Below are positions 16,088 through 20,911 of a DNA stretch of 20,911 bases, one piece after another (within the stretch, counting starts at the first letter, position 1; each line of letters starts with the position of its first letter). The stretch is from CAWEHT01 sp963808455 (lineage in GTDB: Bacteria > Chloroflexota > Anaerolineae > CG2-30-64-16), in assembly GCA_963808455.1 (NCBI GenBank), contig CAWEHT010000306.1, forward strand, positions 1-20,911. Reading direction: 5' to 3'. The position numbers were made by a program, and so were the translations under genes. The notes below the pieces were generated by a model. It searched no databases. It was not told where the DNA came from and saw only the letters and a list, made by a program, of their open reading frames with translations.

Positions 16088-17260
16088 ATGTCAGAACCAT
16101 CTTGCGACGTAGTAGTAATTGGCGCGGGGCCCTACGGGTTGGCCGCAGCCGCGCACCTGAAGGCTGCCGGCGTCGAGCCCCGGGTCTTTGGCGAGCCCAT
16201 GGCATTCTGGAAGCACCAGATGCCATCCGGCATGTTGCTCCGTTCCTCGTGGTATGCGTCCCACATTTCTGACCCGCGTGGGGTATACACCCTGGATGCC
16301 TATGCCTCGGCACAGGCAGTGAAGGTGCCGTCGCCTGTGCCACTGGATGATTTTGTTCGCTACGGGCGCTGGTTCCAGAGCCGGGCAGTTCCTGAGGTTG
16401 ACAGCCGGCTGGTCTCCAAGGTGGAGACCACGGACGGGGGCTTCAGCGTACAGCTCGAGGGAGGCGAGCTTCTGCGCGCCCGGCGAGTGGTCGTGGCTGG
16501 GGGAATTGCACCCTTCGCGCGGCGTCTGCCCCTTTTCAACGGGCTGCCGCGAACATTGGCTTCCCATAGCTCAGAGCACAGAGATCTTGGGCAGTTTGCA
16601 GGGCGACGAGTCATCGTGGTGGGAGGCGGCCAAAGCGCGCTTGAGTCTGGAGCCCTCCTGGCCGAATGCGGTGCCGAAGTGGAGGTGCTCGTCAGGCGGC
16701 CGCACCTGACCTGGTTGCATCGCAGAAAGGGGCTCAACCGCCAGTTGGGCTTGATGCGCTTCCTGGACCCGCCGACGGACGTGGGGCCGCTGGGCTTGAG
16801 CTGGCTGGTGGCATTGCCAGATGTGTTTCGCCGCTTGCCCCGAGCGGCACAGGATCGGATCGCCTATCGTTGCATTCGCCCGGCCGGGGCGAACTGGCTC
16901 CAGCCCCGCATGCGCGATGTGCGAGTCACAACCGGGAGGAAGGTCGAAACAGTCGCGCTCGCCGGCACAAGGGCGAAGCTAACGCTTGATGACGGCTCGG
17001 AGCGCTTGGCGGATCACGTCCTGCTGGCAACCGGGTACCAGATAGATGTGACACGCTATCCTTTCCTGGGAACTCGCCTGGCGCGGATGGTCCGCAGTGT
17101 GGGTGGATATCCCGAGCTCTCTGACGGCTTCGAATCATCGGTGCCCGGCCTGCACTTTGTGGGGGCGCCCGCCGCCCGGAGCTTCGGGCCGTTGGTGCGC
17201 TTTGTCGTTGGCACGATCTACTCGTCGCGGTCGCTGGCGCGGCGCTTGCAGAAGAGTTGA
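16088..17260 (+). CDS. FAD/NAD(P)-binding monooxygenase-like oxidoreductase
   Basis: 390 residues, intact. The FAD site is VVVIGAGPYGLAAAAHLKAAG near the N-terminus (glycines 12-17). A second, NAD(P)-binding Rossmann motif is VVGGGQSALESGALL (from residue 179), and the ATGY motif lies at residue 314 (LLATGYQIDVTRY). This arrangement matches flavin-dependent N-hydroxylases and FMO-like enzymes (SidA/IucD-related), which hydroxylate amines or oxidise alcohols. ATG 16088 follows the FemAB-like stop by 5 bases. Its position near an NRPS would suit amino-acid tailoring, but it lies inside the glycan genes. Substrate unknown. Confidence 0.82.
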   Translation: MSEPSCDVVVIGAGPYGLAAAAHLKAAGVEPRVFGEPMAFWKHQMPSGMLLRSSWYASHISDPRGVYTLDAYASAQAVKVPSPVPLDDFVRYGRWFQSRAVPEVDSRLVSKVETTDGGFSVQLEGGELLRARRVVVAGGIAPFARRLPLFNGLPRTLASHSSEHRDLGQFAGRRVIVVGGGQSALESGALLAECGAEVEVLVRRPHLTWLHRRKGLNRQLGLMRFLDPPTDVGPLGLSWLVALPDVFRRLPRAAQDRIAYRCIRPAGANWLQPRMRDVRVTTGRKVETVALAGTRAKLTLDDGSERLADHVLLATGYQIDVTRYPFLGTRLARMVRSVGGYPELSDGFESSVPGLHFVGAPAARSFGPLVRFVVGTIYSSRSLARRLQKS

Positions 17261-17301
17261 TATGGCAGCCCACTGGCCTGGAGAGACGGAGGTTCGCTTG
17301 C

Positions 17302-18525
17302 ATGGCAGCACCGGGTAAACGAGTGCTCATGTTGCTGGAAAACGCCCACTACGAACACGATACCCGCGTCAAAGCGGAGGCCGAGACCTTGCATGCCAGC
17401 GGCTACGAGGTCACGGTGATAAATTGCAGATCACGTGGGCAAAAGTTCCATGATGTGGTCGGAGGCGTACACCTCTACACATTCAAGATGCCAGCAACGC
17501 CGCCCGGGGCGTTGGGCTACTTGGTCGAATACGTTTACGCGACGATGGCAATGTTCGCACTCTCACTGGTCGTCTTGGCGCGCCGCGGATTCGACATCGT
17601 GCACACGCACAATCCACCCGATCTTCTCTTCGTGGTTGCCGGCTTCTATAAGCTGCTAGGCAAGCGCTTTGTCTTCGATCATCACGACCTAGGCCCCGAG
17701 CTGTACGATGCCCGCTTTGGCGCCCGCGGCAGCCGGTTGATCCGATGGATCCTGCTCAGCTGGGAGCACATAGCCTGCCGGCTGGCCGATCATGTGATCG
17801 CCACCAACGCTTCCTTTAGGGCCATAGAGATGCAGCGGAGCGGTGTGCCTGGCGACCGGATCACAATTGTGCGCAACGGACCGAAGCTCAATGTTCTTTA
17901 TCCGGTGCCGCCTAATCCGGAGTTGCGACGGCGCGCGGGCACCCTGCTGGGCTACATCGGCATCATGGGGCCTCAGGACGGCGTCGACTACTTGCTGCGT
18001 GCCATCGGGCATCTTGTGTTCGACTTCAAGAGGGCTGACCTTCTGTGCGTGATGATGGGCACAGGCGATGAGTTGGAGCGGCTGAAGCAACTCGCGCGCG
18101 AACTGCACATCGAGGAACATGTCTGGTTTGCCGGGTGGGTGTCGGGAGAAGAGCTTCGGAGCTGTCTGTCAACAATCGACATCGGCGTGGATCCCGATCC
18201 ATCAAACTCGCTCAATGATCGCTGCACGATGATCAAGATCACCGACTACATGACCATGTCGAAGCCGATCGTTGCGTTTGACTTGCCTGAACACAGGGTC
18301 ACCGCCGGCGATGCCGCCATCTACGCGCGGCCCAACAGCGAGGTCGACCTTGCACGCCAGATCAGCCTCCTGATCGACGACCCGGAACGGCAGCGGCGCA
18401 TGGGGCAGTTGGGACGCAGGCGCGTCGAGACCGAGCTGGCTTGGGCACACCAAACGCAGCACTTGTTGGAGGCATATGCGCTGGTCAGTGCCGGCCTTCC
18501 GGCGAATTCGCATGCGACGACATGA
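17302..18525 (+). CDS. GT4 glycosyltransferase
   Basis: 407 residues, intact. Seen: VLMLLENAHYEHDTRVKAEA at the N-terminus, the D-T-R-V-x-x-E-A signature of a group of capsule GT4 enzymes; FDIVHTHNPPDLLF; FVFDHHDLGPELY; ITIVRNGPKLN; LLGYIGIMGPQDGVDYLLRA; and the donor region MIKITDYMTMSKPIVAFDLPE followed by AGDAAIYA. The start ATG 17302 has GGAGG at 17288-17292. The frame is open back to 17257 but without support. It is the fourth glycosyltransferase of the locus and is separated from the other three by the decoration genes. Sugar specificity unknown. Confidence 0.88.
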   Translation: MAAPGKRVLMLLENAHYEHDTRVKAEAETLHASGYEVTVINCRSRGQKFHDVVGGVHLYTFKMPATPPGALGYLVEYVYATMAMFALSLVVLARRGFDIVHTHNPPDLLFVVAGFYKLLGKRFVFDHHDLGPELYDARFGARGSRLIRWILLSWEHIACRLADHVIATNASFRAIEMQRSGVPGDRITIVRNGPKLNVLYPVPPNPELRRRAGTLLGYIGIMGPQDGVDYLLRAIGHLVFDFKRADLLCVMMGTGDELERLKQLARELHIEEHVWFAGWVSGEELRSCLSTIDIGVDPDPSNSLNDRCTMIKITDYMTMSKPIVAFDLPEHRVTAGDAAIYARPNSEVDLARQISLLIDDPERQRRMGQLGRRRVETELAWAHQTQHLLEAYALVSAGLPANSHATT

Positions 18526-18585
18526 TGCCGCCTCCGAGCCTTTTTCTCCCATACGTGGCGCTGGGCGCTTGGTGAGGAGAAGAGA

Positions 18586-19164
18586 ATGATCAGGAGCACA
18601 AGTGGCGTGGTCGCGGAAAGGATGGAGACGCTACGCACCTATCGCTACGCGCTCCGATTCGGGGCGACACGGTGGTGCGGTCTCATCCCATCCATGCACA
18701 TTCGCAGGGCAGTCTACCGGCGCTTCTTTCACATGCAAATCGCCGCAACCGCGGTGATCTGGGGGGGAGCAGAGATTCGGGATCCGGACAGAATAACTGT
18801 CGGGGAGCATTCCGTAGTCGGGCATGCAGCCATTCTCGATGGCCGTTGCGGGATCCAGATCGGTGCCAATGTGAACCTCAGCGCAGGTGTGTGGATCTGG
18901 ACGTGCCAGCATGACGTGCAATCCTCGAACTTTGCCCTCGACTGCGGCCCCGTGGTCATCGAAGACTACGCCTGGGTGAGTTGCCGGACTGTCATCTTGC
19001 CCAATACGACGATCGGCAGAGGCGCCGTTGTTGCGGCAGGGGCGGTAGTGACGAAAGACGTCCCACCATTTGCCATCGTCGGCGGCGTGCCGGCCAAGGT
19101 GATCGGCCAGCGGGTTCAAGAGCTGAGCTATCACCCAGCTGACTGGTACCTGCCGTTCTATTGA
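18586..19164 (+). CDS. WcaF-like hexapeptide O-acetyltransferase
   Basis: The 192-residue left-handed beta-helix acyltransferase carries repeats such as IRDPDRITVGEHSVVG and IGANVNLSAGVWIW, then the conserved TCQHDVQSSNF loop with the catalytic-type histidine, GPVVIEDYAWVSCRTVILP, and the cap AIVGGVPAKVIGQR. This is the layout of colanic-acid WcaF/NodL-type acetyltransferases, which acetylate sugar hydroxyls from acetyl-CoA. ATG 18586 has GAGGAGAAGAG immediately upstream. The 60-base gap before it carries no clear terminator. Together with the N-acetyltransferase at 5525 it makes two acetylation steps in the locus. Confidence 0.87.
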   Translation: MIRSTSGVVAERMETLRTYRYALRFGATRWCGLIPSMHIRRAVYRRFFHMQIAATAVIWGGAEIRDPDRITVGEHSVVGHAAILDGRCGIQIGANVNLSAGVWIWTCQHDVQSSNFALDCGPVVIEDYAWVSCRTVILPNTTIGRGAVVAAGAVVTKDVPPFAIVGGVPAKVIGQRVQELSYHPADWYLPFY

Positions 19165-19191
19165 TCGAGTAAGGGGTTAGGAGACTGAACG

Positions 19192-20911
19192 ATGACCAGT
19201 GTAAGCAACAGCAAGGTGTCAGGTGAAGGGCCGGAGCAGGTGGAGGTGCAGCGGGCTTCGTTTGCCCAAGAGGGCGTGTGGCTTGTCAACCGGTTTACGA
19301 ACGGCTTCCCGGTCGGAAATCTTCCCACCCTCTGCGCATTGTCCAGGCACGAGGACCCTAACGCCGTCCAGTTGACCCTGGCTGAGATCGTTCGCCGGCA
19401 TGAGACCCTGCGCAGCAGCTTGGTAAGCAGTGACGGGCACCCTGTGGTGCACATGTCGCCGCCAGGGCCATTCGCCCTGAACGTTGTGGACCTGTCGGAT
19501 CGACCTCCAGCGGAGCGCCACGCCCAGGCAAGGTCCCTCGTGACGCAGGAAGCCGGCCGGCCCTTTGATCTCGCAAGTGGGCCGCTCATCAGGGCCAACA
19601 TGTATCGGCTCGACGAGAATCAGTCGCTCTTGCTGGTTGTCTTCCATGAGGCCGTCGCAGACGGCCAGTCGATCAACGTCTTCTGGCAGGAGTTCGATCA
19701 GCTGTATCCCTATCTGGCTTCTGGTCAACCATCGCCGCTGCCTGACCTGCCGCAGCAGTACTCCCGGCTAGCTGAGGCAGAGCTCCAGTCGCTTTCCGCG
19801 GGGACGTTCCGAAACCAGATGGACTACTGGAAAGACAAGCTGGGTGGTCAACTGCCTGTCCTGGAAATGCCCACCGACCACAAGCGACCCGTAAGTCTCA
19901 CGTTCCGCGGCGGAAGATGCGGGTTTCAGATTTCCTCAGCGCTGGCCAAAGGGGCGGACGAGCTGGCAAGCCGCGTAGGGGCGTCACAGGAGGTTGTGCT
20001 CCTTGCCGCATTCAAATCCTTGCTCCGCCGCTATACTCAGCAAGAAGACATAATCGTTGGTTGGCTCGTGGATAACCGGCGGCTCCCGGATTCGCGTGGG
20101 TTGATTGCTCCACTGGCCAATGCACTGGTATTGAGGACGCAAATCGCGGGCGAGCTAACCTTCCGCGAGTTGCTTGGGCGCCTGCGCGAGACAACGCAAG
20201 AGGCTCTGACCAACGGAGACGTGCCGTTTGAAGCGCTGTTAGCAGAGCTCCACCCGTCGCGCGAGCTTGGTCGTTCCCCCGTATTTCAAGTGCTCTTCAG
20301 CTTCGCCAACGCGGCGCCCTGCGAAGCTCCAATCGACACGGGTGCAGCGCGGTTCGAGCTCACGCTACGCATGTGGCAAGGGGAAGAGCGTCTTGCTGGA
20401 CTAATGGAATACAACTCCGACCTGTTTGAGGCTAGCACCATTGAGCGCATGCTGGGGCACTTCGTCGTGCTTTTGGAGGGAGCCATCGCGAACCCGGACA
20501 CGCCGCTCCAGGCGCTTCCCTTGCTCACCGAGCAGGAACGCCGGGTGCTGATCGACGAGTGGAACGACACGGAAAGCCCCTATGCTCGTGATCGTTGTGT
20601 TCACGAGCTGATAGAAGAGCAAGTGGCGAGGACGCCGGACCGCGTCGCGGTAGTCTTTGGCGATAAGTCGTTGACCTATAGGGCGCTGAACGACCAGGCT
20701 GATAGATTGGCCAGACGATTGAGGACAGAGGGCGTTACCGCGGACAAGCTGGTCGGCGTTTGCCTCGAGCGCTCGCTGGACATAATGGTCGGTTTGGTCG
20801 CCATCTTGAAAGCCGGTGGCGCCTACCTACCTCTCGATCCAGACCTTCCGCACGATCGTATCGCCTTCATGTTAGCCGATGCCCAGGTCGATCTGATCGT
20901 TACGCACAGCA
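19192..20911 (+). CDS. Nonribosomal peptide synthetase, condensation domain plus start of adenylation domain (3'-partial)
   Basis: Open from ATG 19192 (AGGAG at 19179-19183) to the window edge without a stop, 573 residues. The condensation domain covers about residues 20-455: ASFAQEGVWLVNRF (C1), RRHETLRSSL (C2), HEAVADG at 152-158 (C3, normally HHxxxDG), GLIAPLANALVLRT (C5), GDVPFEALL (C6), LGRSPVFQVLFSF (C7). A linker (LTEQERRVLIDEWNDTE) leads into an adenylation domain with SLTYRALN (A1, from 493) and LKAGGAYLPLDP (A2, from 539), then the edge. Codons specifying the amino acid are not in view. The catalytic second histidine of C3 is Glu153, so this condensation domain may be inactive or unusual. 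No loading module precedes it here, so peptide start is either by this domain or by a partner. Confidence 0.93.
   Translation, partial: MTSVSNSKVSGEGPEQVEVQRASFAQEGVWLVNRFTNGFPVGNLPTLCALSRHEDPNAVQLTLAEIVRRHETLRSSLVSSDGHPVVHMSPPGPFALNVVDLSDRPPAERHAQARSLVTQEAGRPFDLASGPLIRANMYRLDENQSLLLVVFHEAVADGQSINVFWQEFDQLYPYLASGQPSPLPDLPQQYSRLAEAELQSLSAGTFRNQMDYWKDKLGGQLPVLEMPTDHKRPVSLTFRGGRCGFQISSALAKGADELASRVGASQEVVLLAAFKSLLRRYTQQEDIIVGWLVDNRRLPDSRGLIAPLANALVLRTQIAGELTFRELLGRLRETTQEALTNGDVPFEALLAELHPSRELGRSPVFQVLFSFANAAPCEAPIDTGAARFELTLRMWQGEERLAGLMEYNSDLFEASTIERMLGHFVVLLEGAIANPDTPLQALPLLTEQERRVLIDEWNDTESPYARDRCVHELIEEQVARTPDRVAVVFGDKSLTYRALNDQADRLARRLRTEGVTADKLVGVCLERSLDIMVGLVAILKAGGAYLPLDPDLPHDRIAFMLADAQVDLIVTHS

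Overview
The window is a long, GC-rich stretch of bacterial chromosome with every recognisable gene on the + strand. It is dominated by one polysaccharide biosynthesis and export locus of the Wzx/Wzy type, which runs directly into a nonribosomal peptide synthetase (NRPS) gene cut by the right edge. Nothing in the sequence fixes the organism. The GC-rich coding sequence, GTG/TTG starts, closely packed genes and short Shine-Dalgarno motifs only say it is a bacterium. Chloroflexota or another environmental phylum is a guess.

Left edge (1-1420): a flavoprotein of the fumarate reductase / succinate dehydrogenase family, truncated at the 5' side and interrupted by four single-base frame changes. 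It is followed by a ~455-base gap holding a long, nearly perfect hairpin (1443-1507), an AT-rich stretch with a TATAAT hexamer, and two small hairpins just before the next gene.

Envelope/export core (1876-10068): a Wzc-like polysaccharide co-polymerase/tyrosine autokinase, a monotopic phosphoglycosyl transferase that would start the lipid-linked oligosaccharide, a three-gene sugar module (Gfo/Idh/MocA dehydrogenase, hexapeptide N-acetyltransferase, PLP aminotransferase) matching the order of chemistry used to make UDP-2,3-diacetamido-2,3-dideoxy-hexuronic acids, then a Wzy-like polymerase/ligase and a Wzx-like flippase.

Assembly and decoration (10084-19164): three consecutive GT4 glycosyltransferases, an ATP-grasp ligase, a FemAB/GNAT-fold aminoacyl- or acyl-transferase, an FAD/NAD(P)-binding monooxygenase-like protein, a fourth GT4 enzyme and a WcaF-like O-acetyltransferase. 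Only 27 bases later an NRPS begins (condensation domain, then the first adenylation motifs). Its condensation motif reads HExxxDG instead of HHxxxDG. Inference: the locus makes a repeat-unit polysaccharide or glycolipid carrying a 3-amino sugar and amino-acid or peptide-derived decoration, or an NRPS cluster has been fused to a surface-glycan operon.

Six of the eighteen genes are broken by single-base indels, eleven events in all: nine apparent insertions and two apparent deletions, each repaired by one base to give continuous family-like protein. That uniform pattern looks more like residual long-read sequencing error than biological decay, but this cannot be settled from one sequence. No tRNA, rRNA, CRISPR array, IS element or attachment site was recognised.
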